A stretch of 64,000 nt of DNA from Apostichopus japonicus (Eukaryota > Echinodermata > Holothuroidea > Aspidochirotida > Stichopodidae), in contig NC_092561.1 of NCBI RefSeq assembly GCF_037975245.1, forward strand, positions 8,987,001 to 9,051,000, given 5' to 3'. The translations under genes and the position numbers were made by a program. Positions within the stretch are counted from its first letter, which is position 1. Each line of letters starts with the position of its first letter. Below, in pieces: positions 37,301 through 48,183 of the stretch. The notes under the pieces are model-generated. The model was given only the letters and a program-made list of their open reading frames with translations. It was not told the DNA's origin and did not search any database.

Positions 37301-40300
37301 ACTCTTTAAGGCACTAATCATCCTAGTAGCCCTCCTCTGGACCTTTTCAAGTACTTCCTTATCCTTAGCAAAATATGGGTTCCAAGCCTGCACAGCATAC
37401 TCCAGATGAGGCCTAACCAACTGCTTATAAAGCCTAACTACGATGTCCTCTTTCAGAAAACTGAAGTTCCTCTTGATCATACCTAAAACCCTATCACCTC
37501 TTTTAGCAGCTTCAAGACAATGTTTAGAAGGTTGCAGAGATGAGTCAATGTAGATACCTAGGTCTCTTTCAACAGAGACCTCCTGTAACTCCACACCATT
37601 AAGATTGTATGTAAACTTTTGGTTACAACTACCAATGTGCATCACCTTGCATTTATTAACATTAAAAAAAGCATTTGCCACCCCTGAGACCAGGAAAAAA
37701 CCTTATCCAAATCCGTTTGAAACTTCTCAGAATCGCTTTTGGAAGAGACCTCAGAATACAAGTTGGTGGCTCCATTCTTTAGTCTTACTCATCAAATATA
37801 CATCAACTTACCTGTGAGTTCATTCTCGCCATTGCTTTGGTTACTCCTCTCATGGCCTGTGCCATCGCGTTCGTTGACTTCAATGTTTGTACTTTGAGGG
37901 AGACGGCCTGTATATTAGCCTTCATCAGGATGAACTTCTTGACATACCTTCTCGTTCTAACAAGATCTTTGGCTTGAACTTTGACAGCATCCTGGGTTTT
38001 TTTAAACAAAGAAAGAGAACGGCATGAGTAAATAAAATGTTAATGGATAAAAACGGCAAACTTTGCAACTACACATTTCATTATGCTTTATTATCTTAAA
38101 ACATGAAATGGACGTTACATCCTCTGCAGTTTCATGTTACATTTTTCAACATTAATAACTTAAACACAACTGATCAAGAACCCACAATTTTTCCAATTAC
38201 AAATATTTAAAACAAAGTGCAACTGCTTCATAAAATCAGACAATTGAAATGTGAACATTCCTGCTGACACTAAACTGACGGTCTAAACTTTGTGAAAATC
38301 AATTGTGATTAATACTTCTAGGACAATAGTGATGAGTCACTTTAGCTTACAGTCAAGCCAAGTATCAAGTCTAATCTCTAATTTTTCTGACTTTGGTCAG
38401 ATAGTCAATGAGTCAAGTCTTTTCTTTCTTGGGTGAAAGTAGTCACAGAAATTTATTCATGCCTCTTTATTTTGAAGGATGCATGAGTTGTTACAACGCT
38501 GCTTTTTAACGGCTTTGACATTCTTTTAGTTTAAAAGGTTCTGTGAGATTGTTTCAGTTTGATAATGGTCTTCCGAGCTAAACACAGCTTGGTTATTTCA
38601 ACATTATTAAAATACCACCGAAAGAAAAAAAACAATGAGATGGTTCATTTGAATGATGCAGTATGCAAATGAGATCCAAGTGCCACTCCCCCTTCCCCCC
38701 TGTAAACGCGCTCACACGATGTGTTGTTTGTGTATTGTTACGAAGTGTGCGTCATGTAAAGTTGCAGTGCTACTGCGTGTGTGCGTGTTTGTGCGAGTGT
38801 GCGTGCGTGCGTGAGTATGTTTGAAATTTGTTGTTTTCGTTGGTTCTGTCTTTACGTTCATTTACCATAATTTGAGTTCAGTCGATATCAAGAACGTATT
38901 GAAGCAAGAAGTATTTTCCAGTGTTAAACCAAAGATTTTATGTAAGTTGTGTTTTTATTGATATAACGTTGTATATTTGTTGCATACATGATTATTTATT
39001 CTGTATGATTTGGATTTATGTATTTATTCTTCAATAATTGACTTATTCATTAATCGATTTCCTGATTGTTTAATTACAAACGTATGTTTCCTTTTTATTT
39101 ATTTAGTTACCAGACTGACAGATTAACAGATTAGCAGATTAACAGATTAACAGATTACCAGATAGTTACCAGATATCAAAGCTAATAAACCACGAATCGA
39201 CTCAACATTTCTTCTGCGTTGAATAATCTTTGGATTACAGGAATACGGAATAAAGAAATCTATATTGATTTATAGTAAATAAAATCTATAATTGAAGATG
39301 TCAACAGACGAGGCCCTTACGATGAAGACGCTGTTAATACGGCGCAGGAATAAGAAGGGGACCTTGACTAGAGCAATTAATTCTATTTCTACTCTCATTA
39401 GAGAGGACGCAGGAATAGACTCTGTGAAGGAACTCTTAGAGAAAGCGAATAAAAATTTAGAAGCAACAGAAGAGGCCCATCAAGCTGTGATTGAAAAGCT
39501 TTTGGAAGAAGATAAGTTTATTTTGGAAGAAGAATGGATGGCGGACGTAGTCAGCAAGTTCATCGCCGTAAAGATCGAAGTCGAGAGGTATGTAGACCTA
39601 AGCAGAAAAGGGCCTGAGAGGATCTCAGAAGCTCCCGAAGGCGACGAGGAAAAGAGGTTAACCAACAATGATGATAACGGTATTTTTACTAAGAATAGTA
39701 ACGTTAGTCATTGTGTTAGCTCTAAGGAAGTTAATGATATTACCGATGGTAATAATAGTAACGTAGACAGGAAGAATGTTGAAGGTCTTCCACATTTAAG
39801 TTCAAATAGGTATAGTTCTAGTTGTGATTCCAACTATGTATTCGGGTTTAATGAACTCAAATTAGCATTAGAGTTACCGAAGGCTGAGGTATTTGAGTTT
39901 AATGGAGACCCCACAGATTATTGGTACTTCATAACCAATTTCGAAGTTAACGTGGCAAGTAAATTGAGCGGTGATGCCGCGCGTTTGCAGTATTTGCTGC
40001 AGCTATGTAAAGGTAAAGCGCGTTTCTGCATCGAAAGTTGCGCGCTTCTAGGCGACGAAGGTTACGAAAGCGCGAAGGCAATTTTGAAACGTCAATTTGG
40101 TCAACCGCATCTGATTCTGAATTCTTTGATGAGTAAATTGGTTAGTCGCAAATCGATTAAGGCTAATGACGGAGAAAGCTTGTGGAAGCTCATATCCGAA
40201 ATGCAGAGGTGTTACGTTACCTTAACTCAGATGGGGTATGTAAATGACCTAAATTCAACAAGTAACCTTCTTAAGATTCACAGTTTGTTACCTGTTTATC

Positions 40301-43300
40301 TTCAAACTGGGTGGGCAAATGTCGCCCAAAAGATACATGAGAGTAGAGAACCAGAATTTAATGACCTTCTATCGTATCTGACAGGTCAAGCTGAAATTTC
40401 GTCTAACATGTTTGGTAGGAATATAGGCAAGTTGAGTAGCGTAGTGAGTGACGAGAAACCTCGCATGAAATCTAATTTTATGAAAGGTAGATCTCTTAAG
40501 TGTTTTGCCTGTGATGATGATCATAGGATTTTTGACTGTGAGTCGTTCTGCAACATGAGTTACAACCAGAGGCTAGACATTGTTAGGACAAAGAGGTTGT
40601 GTTTTAGGTGTCTATTTCCTGGTCATTCGGTGGCTAAATGTAGAAGGGATACCGTTTGCACGTTTTGTCAGTCTAACAAACACAATGATCTACTTCATCC
40701 TCCACCCAATCAAGAGAACATCTCTGTTATGTCAAACACTGCTGTTTGTGGTAGTAACGTTTTCTTGAGAATTCTGCCGGTTACAGTGACCGGTAACAAT
40801 GGTAATCGGGTGCATACCCTGGCTATTTTGGACAGTGGGTCAGACACTACTCTGTGTTCAGAATCCCTAAGGAAGAAGTTAGGTGTTAAGGGAAAACCGA
40901 CGTCTTACACGTCTTCGACGGTTAACGGAGTCGAACCTAAGATCGGTTCAACATTTGATATTAGCGTTAAAGGGGAGAATGAAAGTAACGATTTGTCAAT
41001 AACTGCTCTTTCTGTTCCAAAACTACCCAATAGTGATGATAGTGTCCCCTCTGCTCGTGACCTCAACCGGTGGCAACATTTGAAACTTATTCCCTGGGGG
41101 GATATCTCAAGATACAACCTTGAGCTACTAATAGGGGCGGATGTTCCCGAAGCATTTTGGGTTATGGATGAGAGGCGTGGTGGAACGGGGGATCCGTATG
41201 GAGTAAAGACACCCCTTGGTTGGTCTGTTATGGGTCCCACAGGTTTCAGTGGTCGTAGCGATAGAAAGAACATCCATCGTATATCTTGTTGCTCGAATGG
41301 AGAGATCTTAAGTTTACTTAAAAGTTCTTGGTCTGTAGACGATGCGAGTATTGGTGAAGGTCAGGGTTCGCAGGTTTCTTCCGGGGGTGGAAAAAACCGC
41401 GGAATAAACCGCGGTTTATTCCACTCGGAAGAAATAGGTTTCTTCCAGTTTCTTCCGGACAAAATGGAAGAAACTCATTTTTTGGGAAAAAACTGTTGAT
41501 AAAGTTTCATAACAACCTGCAATGAATTCTAACTATATAATAAATGGACAAGAAGCACTATAGTGTCATCTAGGTAGTCTATATCTAGGTTTGGAGCACA
41601 TGACCTGCTTCCAGCATATACTGTACACAATATAGTACAAGGCTACTAGCATCAGACAATTCAGGGAACAACTATGGGCAAGCAATATTTTGCAGACCAA
41701 GATGGTCCTGATTATAGCCCAGTTCTTAGTTAAAAACTAGTTTCTGAGTGGAGGGGGCAAGTGTTCCCTGGAAATTAGTGAAGGCCTACTACAATGCACA
41801 CTCATTACTACGATTACATTGACCACTATGACCATATTTTGTGGAGATTGAACTCAAGACATGAGGGTTACAGATTCGACTGGAAGTTGTAGTGTGAAAT
41901 GAGGGCTGGCTCGTAGCCAGCTGTGTTTAATTGTGGATGTTTGTTCTTTTTGCTGTTGGGATTACAAGTCCTCCTGTTAACTACAAGTTGTAATTTAGGG
42001 AGTTGCAGAAATTAACCTGTTGCCTAAATCTAACAGATATTGTTCGGCTATTTTCTTGGTGTTAATTGTATTAAATCCTCAGTGCATGGGCCAATCCAAG
42101 TAAATCATTCATACAGTATGGCCAGTTATGCAATTCTGGTTGATGGGGGGATCGCAAACATCCTTTGGTGTAGAAAACAACCCAAAATTATAATCAAAAC
42201 AAAAATATCATATTTTGATGGTTTCAATGGTATGCATTTCAGTCAGATGGTGGTAAACTATTTGTCTCTTTATCATGTATGAGGGCTGTGCTGCGTATAT
42301 GCCAATTTTCACAGTTTCTTCCGGTTTCTTCCAGTTTCTTCCGGAAGAAACTGGAAGAAACCTGGAAGAAACAGGTTTCTTCCAGTTTTTTCCACGTCCC
42401 CGGAAGAAATAGGTTTCTTCCGGAAGAAACCGAACCCTGGTGAAGGTGATTCTGTCCAAGACAAGAGAGCCAAAGGTATATTAGAATCTACTGCCTCACT
42501 TACTAGTGAAGGTCACTACCGGATAGGACTTCTGTGGAAGGACGATTACCATTTCTTGCCTTCCAATAAACCGTTAGCTGAATCATGTCTAAGAAACATA
42601 AAACGTAAGCTATTAAGAGACAATGTAATGCGTCAAAAGTATACAGAAACCGTAGAAGGTTACATTGCGAAAGGTTATGCCGAACGGGTTCAAGGTGAAG
42701 GTAAGGCTGGTAATGTTTGGTATCTGCCTCACCATCCAGTTGTTCATCCCCACAAAGACAAGGTCAGAGTAGTCTATGATTGTGCAGCGAAGTGGAGGGA
42801 TACTTCATTAAACTCGTGTTTATTGAAAGGCCCAGACACGATAAACAGTCTCGTGGGTGTTCTCCACAGATTTAGGCAGCAGCAAATTGCACTAGTTGCT
42901 GACGTAGAGGCAATGTTTCACCAAGTGCAGGTGATAAGCGAAGACCGCGATGTCTTCAGGTTCTTGTGGTGGCCTGGCGGTAATCTAGAAAGTGAACCGC
43001 TTGAATATAGAATGACGGTGCATCTCTTTGGTGCCACGTCAAGTCCAGCTTGCGCCGGCTATGCGTTACAGCGCACGGCCAGGGACAACGAGTTACATAA
43101 TCAGGACATTGTAGGTAAGAAAGCCATTCAGTTCATAAGGAACAACTTCTATGTAGACGATCTTCTGGCTTCAGTCGATGATCCAACTGTTGCAATAGAA
43201 GTTGTGGAACGCATTAGAAGTATTTTAAGTAAGGGCGGCTTTAGACTCACGAAGTGGGTTAGTAACGATCGTGCCGTTCTCCAAAGCATCCCAGAGTCCG

Positions 43301-46300
43301 AAAGAGCTCCAAATTTACGTAATAGCCTGGAGACTCTTCCAACTGAGCGAACACTGGGAGTGAGTTGAAATGCCGAAAATGACAATTTCCTATTTAACGT
43401 GTCGTTGCCCGACAAACCCTTTACAAGGCGAGGGTTATTGTCAATATCAAGCTCGATCTTTGACCCATTGGGTTTTGCTGCTCCCTTTGTTGTCATTGCT
43501 CGGTGCCTCTTACAAGATATTTGTCGCAAAGGGTCTGATTGGGACAAACCCTTGACGGACGAAGAACTTGTGACATGGAAGAAGTGGCTTCAAAATGTTC
43601 CTCTTCTTTCATCTATACAGATCCCTCGTTGGCTACAGTTAGATAACGCACAGCGCGTCCAGCTTCACGTGTTTTGTGACGCATCTCAGAGAGGATATGC
43701 TGCAGTGGAATATCTCCGCGTGATAGGTGCTGACAGTGAAGCAAGCTGCTCATTCATTCAAGGAAAGGCCAAAGTCAGCCCAATGAAGCCCGTGTCTATT
43801 CCTAGGCTCGAGTTAATGGGCGCGGTTCTTGCAGTGACGTTGTACACGTCGATCAAACAAGAGATTAGGTTTGATCTCGACGATGTAATATTTTGGACGG
43901 ACTCAATGATTGTCCTTGGGTACATTCGCAACAAGGATAAGCGATTTAAAACCTTCGTTGCGAACCGAGTGTCCAAGATTCATGAGTTCTCCTCTCCAAA
44001 TCAATGGAGACATGTAGGCTCCAAAGAAAACCCAGCCGATGATGGCTCGAGGGGTACGTATGATTTAGGAACGTGGCTCTCCGGCCCAAGTTTCCTTTCG
44101 AAGATAGAAAGCGCATGGCCTTCACTGAAATATGATGATATTGATTTGTCTGGAGACACAGAAATAGGAAAGTCTGTTGTTCTTAATGTAACTACTTTAG
44201 TTAATGATAATTCTTCTGAGCAGTTAATCTCCAGGTTTTCATCGTGGACCAAGTTAGTCAAGGTGTTAGCTTGGGTCTTTCGCTTTGTTAATAAGTGTAG
44301 AGGTTCATTGGCAGCAAGTGGCATAAATCTGTCTGTATCAGAAATCGAAGCGAGTGAAACTACCATAATTTCGTGGGTCCAAAAATCGGCGTTTAAATCC
44401 TGGCAGCGTAACCAGCGATTATTTAAACTCAAACCCATTCTTCTTGGAAATGTACTTAGCGCGGGGGGTCGTCTCGACAATGCTGATTTGGGAAATGACG
44501 TTAAGCACCCAATTATCTTGCCCCCTAGGGGAGCAGTAGTCACACTGATTATTAGATATTATCATGAGTCGGTAGGTCATGGTGGTTTGGCCATGACGTT
44601 AAGTGCCATTCGGCAAAAGTTTTGGCTACTGAATGGTCGAACAGCAGTGAAGAGTGTAGTAAGTAAGTGCGTTATTTGTCGTAAGATCCTTGCACGGCCT
44701 TCTTGTCAGATAATGGCCGCATTGCCTTTGGAGAGTCTCCTCTGACAAACCTCTTTTTAGTTTTGTTGGCGTGGACTATTTTGGGCCATTCGAAGCGAAA
44801 AGAGGTCGCTCGACCGTAAAGAGGTTCGGTTGCATTTTTACTTGCTTGTCATCCAGAGCTGTTCATTTGGAAGTTTGTGAATCCCTTGATGCTGATTCCT
44901 TCCTTAATGCTTTCAGACATTTTGTAGCAAGAAGAGGTCAGCCAGTTAAGATTTTTAGCGACAATGGTTCTAATTTCCAAGCTGGCGAGAAAGAGCTGAG
45001 AAATGCTTTTAAAGCCATGAATAAAGATGATGTAGAAGCCTTTTTTCATAGTAAAGGTTGTGAGTGGCACTTTAACCCTCCTACAGCCAGCCATTTCGGA
45101 GGAGCATGGGAAAGGCTTATTAGGTCGGTAAGAAGGATTCTAAGAGGCGTCCTGAGGCAGCAAACGGTCACTGATGAGGTTCTTACTACTGTACTAGCCG
45201 AGGTTGAATCTATTCTCAACTCAAGACCTCTCACTGACTTCTCCTCAGATCCAAAAGATGAGGAGCCTCTTACTCCGAACCACCTGCTTTTGATGAGACA
45301 TGGGCCAGACACCCCAGTTGACGCAGGAGTCTCTTACGGGCGTAAAAGGTGGCTTCAAGTACAATACCTTGCTTCCTTGTTTTGAAAGAGAGGGCGGAAA
45401 GAATATCTGCCTCTCCTCCAAAAACGCCATAAGTGGAATGTTCCGAAAGAAAATGTTGTCATTGGGGACATAGTTCTCCTCACCGACGAAACAATTCCAC
45501 GCGGAAAATGGCCTTTAGCTAGAATCATTACAGTTTTCAAGAGTAGCGATGGGAAAGTAAGAAGCGTTGAGGTTAAGGTTCGTAATAAAATACTCAAAAG
45601 ACCGATTACGAAATTGTGTATTGTAAAGAGAATGTCTGATTAGTCTCATTGTTGATTTTTCTTTGAATATGTATTACTTTGTCTCAGTGTACTAAATTGT
45701 TTGATTGGTTGTAAATGTGTGTAAAATCCATATGATTTAACAGGGGGGAGTGTAAACGCGCTCACACGATGTGTTGTTTGTGTATTGTTACGAAGTGTGC
45801 GTCATGTAAAGTTGCAGTGCTACTGCGTGTGTGCGTGTTTGTGCGAGTGTGCGTGCGTGCGTGAGTATGTTTGAAATTTGTTGTTTTCGTTGGTTCTGTC
45901 TTTACGTTCATTTACCATAATTTGAGTTCAGTCGATATCAAGAACGTATTGAAGCAAGAAGTATTTTCCAGTGTTAAACCAAAGATTTTATGTAAGTTGT
46001 GTTTTTATTGATATAACGTTGTATATTTGTTGCATACATGATTATTTATTCTGTATGATTTGGATTTATGTATTTATTCTTCAATAATTGACTTATTCAT
46101 TAATCGATTTCCTGATTGTTTAATTACAAACGTATGTTTCCTTTTTATTTATTTAGTTACCAGACTGACAGATTAACAGATTAGCAGATTAACAGATAGT
46201 TACCAGATATCAAAGCTAATAAACCATGAATCGACTCAACATTTCTTCTGCGTTGAATAATCTTTGGATTACAGGAATACGGAATAAAGAAATCTATATT

Positions 46301-46711
46301 GATTTATACCCCCCCCCCATGATCTTTAAGTCATAGCTAACTTCAGATCCTGTAGTCACCATCAAGCTACATTTACTCCTTTTACTCTACATTTACAATA
46401 CAATTTTTGAATAGATTTTCCCCGGCTATAGGTGCAGTATTACTAATGAAAAAGCTGCTTGAACAAAAAGTTTTTACATCTTTGTAAGGTCAAATATTCT
46501 TTACACAAAACCTTACTTTTATTCTCATATAAAGGTAACATACCATTTGGCCTGCTTTTGCCATCTTTTTGATGTCTGCTATGACTTTTTTCTCTTGTTG
46601 CTCCATCCTAGATCTCTCTCGGTCTAAATCCCTTATTGCTCGGTTTAACATCCGTTGGTTCTCTCTGAGCATTTGCTCTGGAGTTTTACGACGCCCAAAG
46701 AGTGCGTCCAT
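34315..46711 (-). CDS. CHMP2A: CHMP2A, charged multivesicular body protein 2A (ESCRT-III), 220 residues, five coding exons
   Basis: Coding exons in transcript order: 46544-46711, 37812-37991, 35821-35951, 35166-35227, 34315-34436. All junctions are GT-AG and in phase. CHMP2A (yeast Vps2) is a cytosolic ESCRT-III subunit that co-assembles with CHMP3 on CHMP4 filaments and recruits the ATPase VPS4 for endosomal sorting, cytokinetic abscission and nuclear-envelope sealing. Visible marks are the N-terminal MDALFGRRKTPEQMLRENQR, the basic helix RERSRMEQQEKKVIADIKKM, the core DLVRTRRYVKKFILMKANIQ and MAQAMRGVTKAMARMN, the acidic region EIMDMKEEMMNDAVDDVLGD, and a C-terminal MIT-interacting motif (DADLQARLDDLRRE) that binds VPS4. 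The length is close to the 222 residues of mammals. The first coding intron of 8.55 kb contains a BEL/Pao retrotransposon in antisense orientation, and the next intron a LINE fragment. The coding exons show no damage, so the gene looks functional. Confidence 0.97.
36848..37795 (-). mobile_element. 5'-truncated LINE (CR1/jockey-like) fragment in a CHMP2A intron
   Basis: The minus strand at 37160-37681 encodes a 3' reverse-transcriptase-end peptide with NVNKCKVMHIGSCNQKF, ERDLGIYIDSSLQPSKH, RPHLEYAVQAWNPYF and LEKVQRRATRM, the usual C-terminal region of CR1-like LINE ORF2. Related sequence continues in another frame up to about 37770 (for example FQTDLDKVFSWSQ), so there is a frameshift. The downstream end carries an AAACT repeat (36848-36870), a plausible 3' tail. 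The upper edge lies within about 20-40 bp of the CHMP2A exon ending at 37812. It lacks an endonuclease domain and is dead. Confidence 0.85.
38701..39274 (+). repeat. 5' LTR of the BEL/Pao element (574 bp)
   Basis: It begins TGTAAACGCGCTCACACG and ends TATATTGATTTATA. By eye it differs from the 3' LTR by one substitution (CCACGAAT versus CCATGAAT) and a 16-bp expansion in a short ACAGATTA repeat cluster at about 39118-39165. It contains a GTGTGCGTGCGTGCGTG-rich stretch. Confidence 0.96.
39298..41361 (+). pseudogene. BEL/Pao gag and protease region, interrupted at its 3' side
   Basis: The frame is open from the ATG at 39298, 23 bp after the 5' LTR, to the hAT-like insertion. In order: a Lys/Glu-rich N-terminus; a DUF1759-type gag domain from about residue 190 (FNGDPTDYWYFITNFE); two zinc knuckles (CFACDDDHRIFDC near residue 401, CX2CX3HX4C, and CFRCLFPGHSVAKC, CX2CX4HX4C); a retropepsin-type protease with the active-site DSGSD near residue 512; and the BEL-specific block LLIGADVPEAFWV with TPLGWSVMG. 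An earlier in-frame TTG at 39292 exists, but ATG is preferred. The same reading frame resumes after the inserted element. Confidence 0.9.
41362..42439. mobile_element. hAT-like non-autonomous transposon (1078 bp) inside the BEL/Pao coding region
   Basis: The ends are CAGGGTTCGCAGGTTTCTTCC on the left and, on the opposite strand, CAGGGTTCGGTTTCTTCCGG on the right. The perfect octamer GTGAAGGT flanks it (41354-41361 and 42440-42447). Both ends are crowded with GGTTTCTTCC/GGAAGAAACC motifs in either direction, as expected of subterminal transposase-binding repeats. There is no transposase frame. Confidence 0.93.
42448..45643 (+). pseudogene. BEL/Pao pol remainder: reverse transcriptase, RNase H, integrase (broken)
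   Basis: Reverse transcriptase motifs include LVADVEAMFHQV and the catalytic YVDD (43150-43161). RNase H shows VFCDAS, LELMGAVLAV and FWTDSM (about 43670-43910). Integrase shows an HH-CC zinc finger (HESVGHGG..CVIC, about 44560-44690), then VDYFGPF, FSDNGSNF (about 44955) and FGGAWERLIRSVRRIL for the DDE core. Breaks are a TGA at 43366-43368 and another at 45383-45385, both where the family has Trp, and a frame change near 44733-44745 that looks like loss of one GA from a GAGAGA run. The frame ends at TAG 45641-45643. Confidence 0.92.
45742..45750 (+). other. Polypurine tract of the BEL/Pao element
   Basis: AGGGGGGAG lies directly against the first base of the 3' LTR, the expected place and composition for the plus-strand primer. 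Confidence 0.85.
45751..46308 (+). repeat. 3' LTR of the BEL/Pao element (558 bp)
   Basis: It starts TGTAAACGCG and ends GATTTATA, followed by a run of C. Apart from the short indel and one substitution it matches the 5' LTR base for base by eye. Confidence 0.96.
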
Positions 46712-48183
46712 TGTGATTATGTGCGTGGAATGTTCGACTAACCCCAAGAACAATGTTTGCCTTCTTTTCTAGTCTGGAAGAAAAAAATTTGGAAGTTCAT
46801 TTGAGAGGAGTGAGACTCCATACACAGAGATTGATGCTAAACCTACACCAAAATACTGTGAGATGATAAGAAAACTTGTTAAAATACTGTACATAGAACT
46901 GGTCCCAGTTCCACAGGATCCTTGTAATAAGAAGTATAGAATGATGGTTAAAAAAAAGCCCAGCAAATTGAACATATAATGGTGATATCAATGCCTGAAA
47001 CTTATTGAATTTCCAGGCAACCAAAGTAATATTTCCACATGACATTGATTTGCTGTAAAACTTTTTATGATGCTTATTTCCAATTGGTGAAATTTAAATT
47101 GGTACTAGCCCTGGTATCTAGGCTTACAGTTAGTCTGACTCAAGAGTCAAGCTATAGCCTATGCATAAGGACTATGAATATTATAGTAGTAGCCAGATAC
47201 TGCTTTATATTGCTTTGGTATGGCTTGGGTTGATTAGAAGTAGGCCTAACTGAACATGTAAAGTACTCTTCAGTTGGCAATATAAATTACAGAACACTTG
47301 AATATTCCAACGATTTCAAACCTGCCTCTAAATGACCAGTTATCAATCACATGCTGCTCTTTCACAGCTGTGTCTGTGACTCGTAACTAGAATGGAGGTT
47401 CAGTGGTCTTTGTTATGAAATATTTTCTCATACGTCATTTTGAGAATGACAATACATTGTTTACTAGGCCTATACTACTACTAGGGACTTCTGGACGTAG
47501 GCCTAATCCATGAGATTCAAGAGTTGTGGGGTTTTCTGAAATTAAGCAACTGAGACTGGACCCAGAACAGATGCTCCCAACAGGGCCAATGCTACGGACA
47601 ACCGTTCCATTTTTGGCCTAAATTGCATTTGACACAGTATCATAGTGTAACGAACTAGGCCTAACGTTAGGCTGCACTCACATAATAACAAATGACCGTA
47701 CGTTAGGCGTATACTATGTAAAAAGCAATACTTACCTATCGGTAAACTATATCTAACTTAGTGTTAGTTTTTAGCACAACTCTGCAAACCTAACGTTACT
47801 CATCTAAAATAGAATTTTTGATCTCACGTAAGGTTCAATCCGTTGGCACTTCTGGTTTAAAAGACGTTCATTCACTGCACTGAACATAGAAAGGTTCACT
47901 TTATCAATTCATATTTGTTTACAATGATAGTTGACTCATATTCACGTTACACTTATTTACAGGATCAAGATCAGTCAGCATTTCATTTCTGCTCATTACG
48001 TCATGGTAAAGTAAGGGAAGAGATATTATGGCAGATTCGGTTTAGTCTTTGTATTTCAGTCGTTTCAACTGTACTACACAGGCTATGCTTGTGGTAACCA
48101 AGCAACCTTTCACTTCAAGTTCAGGCTAGTAATTTCCCGTTTTCGCCTTCGCAGTTACTACCTGTAACAATTTTTGTACAGGA
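46712..48183. promoter_or_regulatory. Shared 5' region of CHMP2A (minus) and the divergent unrecognised gene (plus)
   Basis: The two ATGs are about 1.47 kb apart, facing away from each other. On the minus strand a donor (CGATAG|GTAAGTATTG) with lower exon edge at 47736 is a candidate CHMP2A untranslated exon, which would bring the two transcription starts to within a few hundred bases. AGGCCTA and CTAGGCC motifs cluster here (47230-47700) and just downstream (48310-48480). No TATA box or precise start is called. Confidence 0.45.

Larger units (their letters stand above)
38701..46308 (+). mobile_element. BEL/Pao LTR retrotransposon (7.6 kb) in the first coding intron of CHMP2A
   Basis: The complete structure is 5' LTR 38701-39274, gag-pol region 39298-45643, polypurine tract AGGGGGGAG just before the 3' LTR, and 3' LTR 45751-46308. 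Domain order gag, protease, reverse transcriptase, RNase H, integrase and the BEL-type protease/gag motifs assign it. It sits antisense to CHMP2A. It inserted in a C run: Cs precede the 5' LTR and follow the 3' LTR, so the short target duplication cannot be delimited. I could not recognise a tRNA primer-binding site after the 5' LTR. The coding region is broken by a hAT-like insertion (41362-42439), two in-frame TGA codons and one frameshift. Confidence 0.96.

Noticed and set aside
37160-37681. A host gene on the minus strand with 173 codons
   Set aside because: Residues match the C-terminal reverse-transcriptase region of CR1-like LINEs, frameshifted and truncated, inside a CHMP2A intron.
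39275-39297. tRNA primer-binding site of the BEL/Pao element
   Set aside because: The sequence after the 5' LTR does not begin TGG and I could not match it to a tRNA 3' end, so no site is annotated.
40905-41273. Minus-strand frames opposite the BEL/Pao coding region
   Set aside because: Shadow frames of the plus-strand gag-pol; no family features.
42208-42459. Minus-strand frame with repeated Glu-Thr/Lys-Lys-Pro units
   Set aside because: It is the GGAAGAAACC subterminal repeat of the hAT-like element read in one frame.
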